Source of the DNA: Oscillospiraceae bacterium
GTDB taxonomy: Bacteria > Bacillota > Clostridia > Oscillospirales > Oscillospiraceae
DNA: 18,966 nt
NCBI GenBank assembly: GCA_009776905.1
Contig: WRMX01000053.1
Location: 1 to 18,966 of the forward strand
Reading direction: 5' to 3'
The notes under the pieces were generated by a model. The model saw nothing but the letters and a program-made list of their open reading frames with translations. It was not told the DNA's origin and searched no databases. A program made the position numbers and the translations under genes. Positions 5,877-13,626 of this stretch are shown here, piece after piece (the stretch's first letter is position 1; every line of letters starts with the position of its first letter).

Positions 5877-8570
5877 ATGTTCAAGATCATCAAAAAGACA
5901 CTCGCATTGCTCATCGCAGTCAGCATGCTGTTCATTCTCCCGATAGCCGCGTTCTCTGCGGACGACGTCAGCCAAATAATTGCCGATGACGGCATGACCA
6001 TCGTCGGCACATACGACGACATCAAGGACGCGTTCGACGCAGTGCAAGACGGAGAAACCATCAAGCTGCTCAAAGACATCACATATTCAGGATCGATAAA
6101 AATCACGGGCATCACGATCACAATAGAGACAAACGGCAACACGCTGCTCATTGACGCGGCGCCGAACGGCACGGCGCTCACGGTCGACGGCGGCAACGTA
6201 TACCTCAACAATGAAGCGGACGGCGAGTTCAACGTCGTCGGAGGAAGCGGCAGCGGGCGCGGCCTCGTCGTCACAAACGGCGGCCATGCCACAGTGACCA
6301 ATGCATCGCAGGTCGGGGGCGCCTCCACAAGCGCGCGCACGGTATATGCGACCGGCCCCTCCTCGACAGTCACCGTGCTGGGCAATGCCATCGGCGGATT
6401 CTATTCGCTGGGCGCGGAAAATGGCGCATCAATCATGGTCCTCGGTAACGTCTCCGGAGGCGGAGGAATGCTGGTCAGCGGCGTCGGCACGTCAGTCGTC
6501 GTTTTCGGCTATTCTTCCGGAGGCGGCACGGGCGTTCTCGCAACCGACGGAGCGAGCGTCTTCGTTGGCGGCAACGTTTACGGAGGCGGATACGGAGTAT
6601 ATGCCGAAAGCGGCGCGCAAGTCACTGTCAACGGCGCGGTCAAAGCATATACTGGCGACCAAGTCTATATAAGAGTTGGCGGCGCGGACAAGATGCAGGA
6701 AGACTATGAGCCAACATCAAGCAAAGACGGATATTTCGAATATCAACGCGGAATCAGCAACGTTTGGGTCAAATATTTCGACCCGCCGCTGGTCCGCTTC
6801 ACTGTGACATACGCCCCCGGCGAACACGGAGACTTTGACGCGCAAGAACACACCGGCCTGAAGGAGGGCGCGGAAACCCCCGAGCCGCCGACGGAGACCC
6901 CCGGCAAGCCCGGCTGGATATTTGACAGCTGGTCGCCCGAAGTGAGCGAATTTGTCACTGCAGACGAAACCTACACGGCCCAATGGACGCCCGACGGCAG
7001 CGAAGTCAAGCCGCCGCTTCCGCCGCCACCGCCGCCTCCGGACCCGGCGCCCATCACGGTCGCGCTTGAATCAGTCAAGACCGTCTCGGGCGAGGGCGCT
7101 GCTATGACGGACAAGAAATTCAACTTTGCGATATATGAAGACGGCGAAGTGGTCGCTACAGGCAGCAACGATGCGGGCGGCGCCATTATCTTCAGCGAAA
7201 TAGAATATGACGAACCCGGAACCCATGAATACCTCATAAAAGAAACGTCATCCGGGCTGAAAGGCTGGATGACGGATGATTCCGAATACAATGTCACCGT
7301 GAACATAAAGAACCGCAACAACAGGCTCGTCGCGGAAATCGATTACCACGGCGGCGGCTTTCCCTCTTTCCATAATCATTATATCGGCGAAACTGCAACG
7401 CTCAAAGTATCAAAGACGATGGTCGATGCCGATGGCAACATTGCGGGAAGCGGCCTCGAATTCTACATAATATTATACGAAAAGACATTGACAGGTAGCT
7501 GGTCAATGGTCGGGGAATACGCCCTATCGGCAAATAGCCATGCGGTCGCGATAACAGGCCTGCAGGGAGGGAAAACATATCAAATTGTTGAAAAGACGAA
7601 CGACTGGTACACTCCGCTCGGATATCATATGTCGATTGACAGGGCGCCGGTAGGCAGTGTCGGCGGCCCCTCGATGGCCTTCTACGTCCCGCCGCTGACA
7701 AACAGTATGTCGATCGATGTCGTCATAAGCAACATGCAGACCGACGACCCCTCTGGCACGCCGGGCGGTGGCATGCCGGACGAAGACCCTCCGAATGTCG
7801 ATATAACCGACACCGACATCCCGATGGTCCCATTCATCGATGAACACCATGCGTATATCATCGGATATGCGGACGGAAAGGTCGGCCCTGATCGAAACAT
7901 CACAAGGGCGGAAGTGGCGACGATATTCTTCAGATTATTGACCGACGACGTGCGCAGGGAGTTTTGGACGAATGAAAATCCGTTTCCGGACGTCTCCCCT
8001 GCAATGTGGCACAACAACGCAATATCGGTCATGCACAACCTTGGCGTAATTAAAGGCTACCCGGATGGCACTTACAAGCCGGGCAGCCCTATCACAAGAG
8101 CCGAATTCGCCACGATAGTTGCAAGGTTCGCGCGGATGATGCGCTTGACAGCAATCCATGGACAAAACTTCTCTGACCTTGGCAGGCATTGGGCACAGAG
8201 CGACATCAACTATGCAGCTTCGATCGGTTGGGTCAATGGATACCCCGACGAGACTTTCAGGCCAAACAGGAGCATCACGCGGGCCGAAACGATGACTTTG
8301 GTCAACAGGGTGCTCGGCAGAATACCCGAGCATGCAGATGATTTGCTGGTCGGCGAGATGATTGTCTGGGTCGATAACGCAGACCCAAGCGCATGGTACT
8401 ACCTCGCAATCCAGGAAGCGACGACCTCGCACATACCGGAAAGCAAGGATAAGCCTGTGCCCGGCCAAAAATATTCATATGAAAGCTGGCTGGAAAGGGT
8501 ATCAAACCGCGACTGGGCCCTCTTGGAGCGCGCATGGACCGATGACATAGCATTCACCGAAAACTGGTAG
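5877..8570 (+). CDS. Mosaic SLH-anchored surface protein with pilin-type domains
   Basis: An 897-residue secreted protein. ATG 5877 is chosen because GAAGGAGAG lies just upstream and residues 1-27 form a classic signal peptide (MFKIIKK, hydrophobic core, AAFS-ADD). In order: a Gly-rich beta-helix-like repeat region (about 45-258); an InlB B-repeat/Flg_new-like module (about 307-371, VTYAPGEHGDF...WSPE..TYTAQW); a short proline stretch (about 378-388); a Spy0128/FctA-type pilin domain (about 391-503, with ESVKTV near its start and FHNHY at its end, the expected isopeptide Lys and Asn); a Cna-B-like domain (about 505-620, VSKTM, IVEKT, ISNMQ); an acidic linker; then three SLH domains (about 655-815), each with ITRAE. 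SLH modules bind pyruvylated cell-wall polysaccharide, so the protein displays a cross-linked stalk on the wall. There is no LPXTG motif. Confidence 0.92.
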   Translation: MFKIIKKTLALLIAVSMLFILPIAAFSADDVSQIIADDGMTIVGTYDDIKDAFDAVQDGETIKLLKDITYSGSIKITGITITIETNGNTLLIDAAPNGTALTVDGGNVYLNNEADGEFNVVGGSGSGRGLVVTNGGHATVTNASQVGGASTSARTVYATGPSSTVTVLGNAIGGFYSLGAENGASIMVLGNVSGGGGMLVSGVGTSVVVFGYSSGGGTGVLATDGASVFVGGNVYGGGYGVYAESGAQVTVNGAVKAYTGDQVYIRVGGADKMQEDYEPTSSKDGYFEYQRGISNVWVKYFDPPLVRFTVTYAPGEHGDFDAQEHTGLKEGAETPEPPTETPGKPGWIFDSWSPEVSEFVTADETYTAQWTPDGSEVKPPLPPPPPPPDPAPITVALESVKTVSGEGAAMTDKKFNFAIYEDGEVVATGSNDAGGAIIFSEIEYDEPGTHEYLIKETSSGLKGWMTDDSEYNVTVNIKNRNNRLVAEIDYHGGGFPSFHNHYIGETATLKVSKTMVDADGNIAGSGLEFYIILYEKTLTGSWSMVGEYALSANSHAVAITGLQGGKTYQIVEKTNDWYTPLGYHMSIDRAPVGSVGGPSMAFYVPPLTNSMSIDVVISNMQTDDPSGTPGGGMPDEDPPNVDITDTDIPMVPFIDEHHAYIIGYADGKVGPDRNITRAEVATIFFRLLTDDVRREFWTNENPFPDVSPAMWHNNAISVMHNLGVIKGYPDGTYKPGSPITRAEFATIVARFARMMRLTAIHGQNFSDLGRHWAQSDINYAASIGWVNGYPDETFRPNRSITRAETMTLVNRVLGRIPEHADDLLVGEMIVWVDNADPSAWYYLAIQEATTSHIPESKDKPVPGQKYSYESWLERVSNRDWALLERAWTDDIAFTENW

Positions 8571-8599
8571 AATGCAGAACGTAAAATGCAGTAATGGAC

Positions 8600-8766
8600 A
8601 CGTAAACCGCCTGGAAGCGAACTCGTTGTCCTCGGGGAATCAGTGGGGGCTCTGCACTCCCCCACTGATTCAGCCGCTGACGCGGTCAATTCAAAACGTA
8701 GTTTTCATGCGTAGATTCATCACGCACTTCACTTCGTTTAGAAGTGGGTGACTCCTCCCCGCGCTT
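8600..8766 (+). repeat. Dispersed repeat copy B (possible tnpB 3'-end/IS200-IS605 right-end remnant)
   Basis: This element is related to the minus-strand sequence at 13985-14150. Shared parts are AACTCGYTGTCCTCGGGGAA, a hairpin immediately after it (here a perfect 13-bp stem, 8637-8649 with 8659-8671), and a terminal block with TTAGARGTGG. In one frame both copies encode ANSLSSGNQ, and the one difference in that stretch is a silent Leu codon change. A reading frame here ends at TGA about 8748-8750. It has the shape of the 3' end of a transposon gene plus structured end, but no transposase is left. It sits between the convergent surface-protein and pgi genes. The hairpin could also serve as a terminator, although no T run follows. 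Confidence 0.5.
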
Positions 8767-8769
8767 ATG

Positions 8770-10023
8770 CTACACAAGCCCCAGAATGGCATATAAATTC
8801 TTCTTATACGCTTCGACGCCCGGCTGCCCGAACGGATTGACCCCCGACACGAGAGCGGATATCGCGCACGAACGCTCGAAAAAATAGACAAGCGCGCCGA
8901 ACGACGCTGCCGACAGCCTCGGCACGCTCAGCTCGATTATGGGCACTCCCCCATCGATATGAGCCTTCTTGACAGCCTCCGAGGCAGATTTATTGACCTC
9001 ATGCATCCCCATGCCCGCAAGCGCAGAAATTTTGTCGTCATGCAAACTCCCGCCCGGTATCGCCATATCGGCACGCGGCTCGCCAAACGAAACAAACGTC
9101 TCAAACAGCGTGCGCTCGCCCTCCTGGATGTATTGCCCCAATGAGTGCAAATCCGCCGTGTAATCTGCAAATGCGGGAAAAATGCCAATGCCCTCCTTGC
9201 CCTCGCTCTCTCCGAAAAGCTGCTTCCACCATTCGCCTGTATAGCGGAAAGCGGGCTCGAAGCAAGCCAGCATCTCGATTTTTTTGCCATTCCGATACAG
9301 AGCCTGGCGCGTGGCCGCATACAAACGGGCATTATCGACGCCCGACTCCATCTCTTCAAGCGCCCCGGCCATCACCGCGTCGATATCTATTCCTGCGACG
9401 GCGCACGGCAACAGGCCCACAACGGTCAGAACGCTATACCTGCCCCCCACTCGCGGAGGCATTTCGAGGCAGGCGTAGCCTTCGCGCGCAGCCATTTCGC
9501 GCAACGGCGAACCGCTGCTGTCCGTTGTCACATATAACCGTTCCTTCAAGCCATCAGCGCCATACCTGTCCAGCAGCATGGCCTTGAAAAAACGGAGCGC
9601 GATGGACGTCTCGATCGTCGAGCCGGACTTCGAGACAACATTAACCGAATAATCCCTGTCGCCGATCAGCGCGATCACTTGCTGCAAATACTCGCCCGAA
9701 GCGTTGTTGCCCGCAAAATAAATATCGGGCGTCCCCTTGGGCAGCGCGTTATAGTTCGGCGAAATAATATACTCAATGGCGGCGCGCGCCCCCAAGTATG
9801 AGCCGCCGATGCCGATCACGACGAGCGCGGCGGACTGGCCGCAGATTCTCGCGGCCATATCGCGAATCTGCGCGGACAACGCAGCATCATACTCCCCCGG
9901 CAACCCGATCCAGCCCGATTCGTTAAGCGCGGCAATCTTGTCATATGCCGCTTGCGAATCGATCCTCCGGACCTCGCCCTCGTCGATAAAACCATTTATG
10001 CCATTAATGTCAACACTAATCAC
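8770..10023 (-). CDS. pgi: Glucose-6-phosphate isomerase
   Basis: A 417-residue enzyme interconverting glucose 6-phosphate and fructose 6-phosphate in glycolysis and gluconeogenesis. It is somewhat shorter than the roughly 450 residues usual for Bacillota. Family motifs are in order: IGIGGSYLGARA (sugar-phosphate site), VVSKSGSTIETSIALR, PPRVGGRYSVLTVVGLLP (signature 1), ADLHSLGQYIQEG (catalytic His region), and the C-terminal NPFGQPGVEAYKKN (signature 2 region with active-site Lys). The start is GTG at 10023-10021, with TTAGGAGG 8-9 bases upstream. It is transcribed divergently from the HDOD gene and has its own strong promoter. Confidence 0.97.
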   Translation of the reverse strand: MISVDINGINGFIDEGEVRRIDSQAAYDKIAALNESGWIGLPGEYDAALSAQIRDMAARICGQSAALVVIGIGGSYLGARAAIEYIISPNYNALPKGTPDIYFAGNNASGEYLQQVIALIGDRDYSVNVVSKSGSTIETSIALRFFKAMLLDRYGADGLKERLYVTTDSSGSPLREMAAREGYACLEMPPRVGGRYSVLTVVGLLPCAVAGIDIDAVMAGALEEMESGVDNARLYAATRQALYRNGKKIEMLACFEPAFRYTGEWWKQLFGESEGKEGIGIFPAFADYTADLHSLGQYIQEGERTLFETFVSFGEPRADMAIPGGSLHDDKISALAGMGMHEVNKSASEAVKKAHIDGGVPIIELSVPRLSAASFGALVYFFERSCAISALVSGVNPFGQPGVEAYKKNLYAILGLV

Positions 10024-10052
10024 AATAATAACCTCCTAACAAACGTACGATG

Positions 10053-10081
10053 ATTTTAACACTTTAATTACACATTTTCAA
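10053..10081 (-). promoter_or_regulatory. Sigma-A promoter of pgi
   Basis: On the minus strand TTGAAA (10081-10076), a 17-base spacer, then TAAAAT (10058-10053). The start point would be near 10046, shortly before the AGGAGG site. Confidence 0.8.
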
Positions 10082-10102
10082 CATGTTTACGATTAGTTTC
10101 TA

Positions 10103-10150
10103 TTGCCAATGCCTCACGCATGTGATAGAATTGCCTCAATGGTATTGAGG
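10103..10150 (+). promoter_or_regulatory. Sigma-A promoter and 5' hairpin of the HDOD gene
   Basis: TTGCCA (10103-10108), a 17-base spacer, then TAGAAT (10126-10131). At the expected start of the transcript lies a perfect inverted repeat, CCTCAAT-GGT-ATTGAGG (10134-10150), which could be a 5' mRNA hairpin or an operator. The divergent pgi promoter is only about 20 bases away, so one regulator could affect both. Confidence 0.75.
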
Positions 10151-10170
10151 AACGCTGAAAGGATGCTGAA

Positions 10171-11436
10171 ATGAAGTTTTTTATAAGCTCGATCCCATTC
10201 TTTGATGCAAAGATGGCAGTCCACGCATATAGAATGATGGCCCGCGACGGCAGCAAGCTCATAGGCTCGGACGAATATTACCGCATGCAAAGCGCGGCCA
10301 TGCAGTCGCCCGCGCTCGACACCGTCGAGCAAATAGGCGTCGAGCCGTTCGCAGGCGACAACGACCTATTCATCGACATCGAAGAATACCAGCTCCTCAT
10401 GGGCATGCCCCTTGGCGCAAACCTCCCCCCGGAAAAGCTGGTTTGCACGGTGCAGCATGCTATCGTCAACGACGACGCCATTCGCGCGAAACTGGACATA
10501 CTCCTGGAAAACGGCTACCGGCTTGCTGTGGAAGGCTTGCCGAAAAGCCCTGACATTGAAACGGTGTGCGAAATATTCGACTACATCCTTCTTGCCTTCA
10601 ATACCGAAAGCTTCGCAAGCGACCTTAAGCAATTACGTGACCACCTGTCGCAAATCAAGCTCATCATAACGAACATACCCGACAAAAAGAGCTTCGACAT
10701 GTTCGCCGGCATGAGCGACATTCTGCTGACGGGGGACTTTTATAAAGAGCCGATAACCGAGGGAAAAGTTGAAATCTCGCCCATAAAAATCAACGCGCTG
10801 CATCTCATCAAGCAAATAAATGATGAAAACTTTGATCTCAGCTCCGCTGCAAAAACGATCGAGCATGACCCCGCGCTGTCAATATCGCTCCTTCGCTTCA
10901 TCAATTCCATAAATCCGAACAGGAGCAAGAAGATTGAATCCATTCGCGGCGCCGTGGCGATTCTCGGGCAAAAGGAAGTAAAAAAATGGGCGACGGTCGC
11001 GATATCGGTCGGCATCGGCGAAGACAGACCGAGCGAGATTACGAGGCTTTCGCTCATCAGGGCGAAATTCGCCGAAAACCTCGCCCCCGCGTTTGAGATG
11101 GCGATAAAGTCCGGTTCTTTATTCATCGCGGGCCTGTTCTCGCTCCTCGACGTGATCCTGCAGTTGCCGATGAGCCGCGCAATCGACGAGGTCGCGGTCG
11201 TCGATGAAGTGAGGGAGGCCTTGATTACCAACACCGGCAGAATCGCCGAGGTGCTTGGTTTGATACGCCTATATGAGCGCGCCGACTGGTACAGCGCTTC
11301 GATTAGCATGGTAAGGAACGGCGTCAACGCTGATGTTGTCACCAACGCTTTCATTGACGCCCTGCAATGGTATAAGCAGCTGCTCAAGTCCATCGACAGC
11401 GAAGGCGAAGGCGACGAACCTGAGCCCACGCCGTAA
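10171..11436 (+). CDS. EAL-like/HDOD signalling protein (YuxH type)
   Basis: A 421-residue two-domain protein. The N-terminal half (to about residue 195) has the layout of an EAL c-di-GMP phosphodiesterase-like domain in the YuxH/HDOD group. The EAL signature and the metal-binding acidic motifs are not recognisable, so it is probably non-catalytic. The C-terminal half is an HDOD domain (about 203-400: PIKINALHLIKQIND..FDLSSAAKTIEHDPALSISLLRFINS, IRGAVAILGQKEVKKW), a degenerate HD scaffold used in signalling. The tail is acidic and Pro-rich (EGEGDEPEPTP). AAAGG lies about 10 bases upstream of ATG 10171. The likely role is as an adaptor in c-di-GMP or stress signalling; targets are not visible. 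Confidence 0.87.
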   Translation: MKFFISSIPFFDAKMAVHAYRMMARDGSKLIGSDEYYRMQSAAMQSPALDTVEQIGVEPFAGDNDLFIDIEEYQLLMGMPLGANLPPEKLVCTVQHAIVNDDAIRAKLDILLENGYRLAVEGLPKSPDIETVCEIFDYILLAFNTESFASDLKQLRDHLSQIKLIITNIPDKKSFDMFAGMSDILLTGDFYKEPITEGKVEISPIKINALHLIKQINDENFDLSSAAKTIEHDPALSISLLRFINSINPNRSKKIESIRGAVAILGQKEVKKWATVAISVGIGEDRPSEITRLSLIRAKFAENLAPAFEMAIKSGSLFIAGLFSLLDVILQLPMSRAIDEVAVVDEVREALITNTGRIAEVLGLIRLYERADWYSASISMVRNGVNADVVTNAFIDALQWYKQLLKSIDSEGEGDEPEPTP

Positions 11437-11463
11437 CTTCTGCAGCTCAGCGGCAAAAACCTC

Positions 11464-11516
11464 TTGCAAACACCAAACAAGTCTGATACAATGCAAAAAC
11501 CGGAGCAACCGCTCCG
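11464..11516 (+). promoter_or_regulatory. Promoter and leader hairpin of the tRNA-Gly gene
   Basis: TTGCAA (11464-11469), a 17-base spacer, then TACAAT (11487-11492). The pre-tRNA leader carries a perfect hairpin, CGGAGC-AACC-GCTCCG (11501-11516), just before the mature 5' end at 11523. Confidence 0.8.
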
Positions 11517-11522
11517 CTCAAC

Positions 11523-11596
11523 GCGGGCATAGTTCATTGGTAGAATGAAAGCTTCCCAAGCTTTAGAGGAGGGTTCGATTCCCTTTGCCCGCTCCA
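11523..11596 (+). tRNA. tRNA-Gly (anticodon CCC)
   Basis: A complete cloverleaf. The acceptor GCGGGCA pairs with TGCCCGC. The D arm is GTTC/GAAT around ATTGGTA. The anticodon stem is AAAGC/GCTTT with loop TTCCCAA, giving anticodon CCC, which reads GGG glycine codons. The T arm is GAGGG/CCCTT with loop TTCGATT. A discriminator T and an encoded CCA follow (11594-11596). It is monocistronic, with its own promoter and terminator. Confidence 0.96.
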
Positions 11597-11605
11597 AATT
11601 ATGAG

Positions 11606-11638
11606 AAAACCCGCAGCCATGCAAACTGCGGGTTTTCT
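11606..11638 (+). terminator. Rho-independent terminator of the tRNA-Gly gene
   Basis: A perfect 11-bp stem AAAACCCGCAG/CTGCGGGTTTT (11606-11616 with 11626-11636) has a 9-base loop and a T-rich end. The A/T symmetry means it could also work from the other side. Confidence 0.9.
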
Positions 11639-11759
11639 ATTGCAAAAACTGGGTTTTCGCCCATTTCGCCGACAACAATTTTTTTGCTGCTTGTACGTTC
11701 CATTAGCAAAAAACACAGCCTTTTCTGCGTATATTCTGCGCACTGATTGCACTTTTTGT

Positions 11760-11800
11760 ATAAACTAACTGTTTACAACAACTGTTTATCGGTTTATACT
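11760..11800 (+). promoter_or_regulatory. Promoter with candidate operator, cassette 1
   Basis: TTTACA (11772-11777), a 17-base spacer, then TATACT (11795-11800). Overlapping the -35 is the palindrome TAAAC-TAACT-GTTTA (11761-11775). AACTGTTTA recurs at 11780-11788, 13 bases downstream of its first copy. The block TATAAACTAACTGTTTAC matches the Panacea-antitoxin promoter (12928-12946) with one mismatch, which suggests a shared or recently related regulator site. Confidence 0.72.
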
Positions 11801-11883
11801 GAACGTGAGAGAAGCGAATACACTTGTAAGTGGAACGAATGCCCCTATTATTTGTTAGTGTGCCGAGGGAAAGGAGCTTTTTC

Positions 11884-12111
11884 ATGCAAGGCAAAAATAA
11901 CGTACAGTCAACGAACTACTCAGATGTATTCATCGAGAACGTCCGATATTTTAACTCCATATACCGCAACGGTCTTGTTAATGCTCCGATTTGTGCAAGC
12001 AAATTACAGAACAACAAGCACTCCTGTGGTAGAACAGCAGTATCTGTAATAACTGCTCTCAGCAAAACGTATTATGACTTTGGAAGGATGATCCTGGAAC
12101 ATGGAGAATGA
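11884..12111 (+). CDS. Small unknown protein, first gene of cassette 1
   Basis: A 75-residue protein that I do not recognise. ATG 11884 is chosen because AAAGGAG lies 8 bases upstream; an earlier in-frame ATG at 11830 lacks such a site. It is polar, with no signal peptide or membrane helix; the middle and end (FIENVRYFNSIYRNGL, TAVSVITALSKTYYDFGRMI) look helical. Its stop overlaps the ATG of the DUF2335 remnant by 11 bases, the same overlap that the antitoxin and toxin genes of the next cassette show. Its promoter and ribosome-site context also match that cassette. By position it could be the antitoxin-like first gene of a second two-gene module, but nothing in the protein itself shows this. 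Confidence 0.55.
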   Translation: MQGKNNVQSTNYSDVFIENVRYFNSIYRNGLVNAPICASKLQNNKHSCGRTAVSVITALSKTYYDFGRMILEHGE

Positions 12112-12743
12112 TATGCAAGAGATTTCTACACCTGAATATCCGATAGATGGTGGTGTTCCTACTGACCAAATGAGCGCGATTATTGCTCAGATTGAAAATA
12201 CTATTCTGGTCCGTTACCGACCCCTGAACTATTAGCAGGCTATGAAAAGTTGTTACCTGGAACTGCAAACAGGATCATCAATGAATTTGAGTTGAATTCT
12301 GCTCACTCGCGAGATATGGAGAACAATTCTCCGAAATGGAAGCTAGAATTGAATTACAGAAGCAACAAGATTTGCAGGTAAGAAGAAAAAATGAATCTCT
12401 ATTCAAAATAACACCGTTCGAAGAAGTTCTATATGATGAGTATTTAAATGATAAAATACCACGTAACGAGGATCAACTCAACTGGGCAGAACACCGTCTT
12501 TCCGAATTGGGATTTCTGAAGAACACAGAAGACAGGCGAATTAGTTGGCTGGATGAACACGAGAGTTATGTAGTTTATGCTGATCTAAGGGCTAATGGCC
12601 GTATTGACTTTTCGGTGTGGAAAAAGCCATTACCAAAGAAAACAACTAAGTCTTATAAGCATCGAGTACTTAGTTTTTACTTTTTGGATACGTGGAAAAA
12701 CAAGCTGAAACAGAAGTATGAAGCACAATTATCAAAACTATAA
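12101..12743 (+). pseudogene. DUF2335-type gene broken by two frameshifts
   Basis: Three frames join end to end. Frame one opens at ATG 12101 (MENDMQEIST...AQIEN) and stops at 12235. Frame two (about 12202-12381) reads YSGPLPTPELLAGYEKLLPG followed by TANRII and SAHSRDME, a clear DUF2335 core. Frame three (to the TAA at 12743) continues with EQFSEMEARIELQKQQ and about 120 soluble, charged residues. Each change of frame is in the same sense and fits loss of one base, the first in the AAAA run at about 12196-12199, the second near GGAGAA at about 12318-12323. DUF2335 proteins usually have membrane helices after the core. None is seen here, so the C-terminal part is unusual and unidentified. This is either a real pseudogene or two assembly errors. 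Confidence 0.7.
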
Positions 12744-12925
12744 GTATTGCAAACATCAGGATGGTCATTCGGCAAATTCTTGAATATCATTTACATTCTA
12801 TGATGGTTAAACGCTCCTCGAAAATCGGTGTTAAACAGAAATTTTAAGAAATGAAGGAGACGTTCGACAGAATATAAAAGACACATAAACCATAACTGAG
12901 CGCAAAAGTGTCCAAAAAGACGAAT
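12744..12925. other. AT-rich gap between the two cassettes
   Basis: No gene or terminator is recognisable. It contains short AT-rich sequence and a ribosome-site-like GAAGGAG near 12852 that leads to no usable frame. It may hold decayed coding sequence from the DUF2335 module. Confidence 0.4.
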
Positions 12926-12927
12926 TT

Positions 12928-13019
12928 ATATAAATTAACTGTTTACTTGTACAATCTATTAGCGTATAATTTGGATAGAGATTAGAAGCAGATGCAATCA
13001 CAGGGCGCGAAGCCTCTGT
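12928..13019 (+). promoter_or_regulatory. Promoter, candidate operator and leader hairpin of the Panacea/toxin operon
   Basis: TTTACT (12942-12947), a 17-base spacer, then a perfect TATAAT (12965-12970). The block TATAAATTAACTGTTTAC (12929-12946) over the -35 repeats the one in cassette 1 and holds the imperfect palindrome TAAAT-TAACT-GTTTA. The leader has a hairpin, ACAGGGC with GCC(T)CTGT (13000-13019, one bulged T), before a GAAAGGAGC ribosome site (about 13040-13048) whose context also matches cassette 1. Confidence 0.75.
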
Positions 13020-13053
13020 ATTTGTCAGCATATCTGGAGAAAGGAGCTATATT

Positions 13054-13626
13054 ATGTCAAGTGCTAAAGAGGCTGCAAACTTCTTCATTGATCTCGCCAA
13101 CAGAGATGAGCTAGGCGACGGAATGACAAATTTACGAGTCAACAAACTCTTATACTTGGCTCAGGGATATTGTTTAGCCAGAACCGGTGCGCCGCTCTTT
13201 GACGATGATTTTTTAGCATGGGATTACGGTCCCGTCGTTCCTAGCATTTATCAACGATACAAAAAATATGGCAGAAACCCAATAGATAAAGTAGACGCTG
13301 ACTATAGCCACGAATCCTTTCTACCCGTAGAACTTGGTGTATTGATTGATGTGACGGGCGAATATGGCAAATATACCACCGGAAAGCTGGTAGACTTTAC
13401 GCATTGCACTGGTTCTCCATGGGCAGATGCCATTAAAACCGACAGCAAGCTAATTGATAAACAAAGTATAAAAAGCTACTTTAATACATTAAGAACGCTA
13501 GATTTCGCTGATGCGTTTTTACCGAATCTTGACTTACCTCTGTATGACATAAGAAACAGCGAGGGTGTCTTACTGTTACCATCAGACGACGACGATTACT
13601 ACGCGGAGCAAGCTGATGACGTTTAA
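13054..13626 (+). CDS. Panacea-domain (DUF4065) antitoxin
   Basis: A 190-residue protein of the Panacea/SocA-like group, a domain known to neutralise many unrelated toxins. The family pattern is clear: AKEAANFFIDLA near the start, LRVNKLLYLAQGYCLARTG (about 28-46), LFDDDFLAWDYGPVVPSIY (about 49-67), TTGKLVDFTHCTGSPWADAI (about 109-128). The C-terminal tail is acidic (SDDDDYYAEQADDV) and may contact the toxin. ATG 13054 has GAAAGGAGC upstream. Its last 11 bases overlap the toxin gene, so translation is probably coupled, with antitoxin made first. Regulation is likely from the palindrome over its -35 box, although a DNA-binding motif is not evident in the protein. The low GC content relative to the neighbours suggests transfer. 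Confidence 0.9.
   Translation: MSSAKEAANFFIDLANRDELGDGMTNLRVNKLLYLAQGYCLARTGAPLFDDDFLAWDYGPVVPSIYQRYKKYGRNPIDKVDADYSHESFLPVELGVLIDVTGEYGKYTTGKLVDFTHCTGSPWADAIKTDSKLIDKQSIKSYFNTLRTLDFADAFLPNLDLPLYDIRNSEGVLLLPSDDDDYYAEQADDV

Noticed and set aside
8637..8671. Simple terminator between the surface protein gene and pgi
   Set aside because: The stem is strong but no T run follows on either strand, and the hairpin is conserved in the distant copy A, so it fits the repeat element better.
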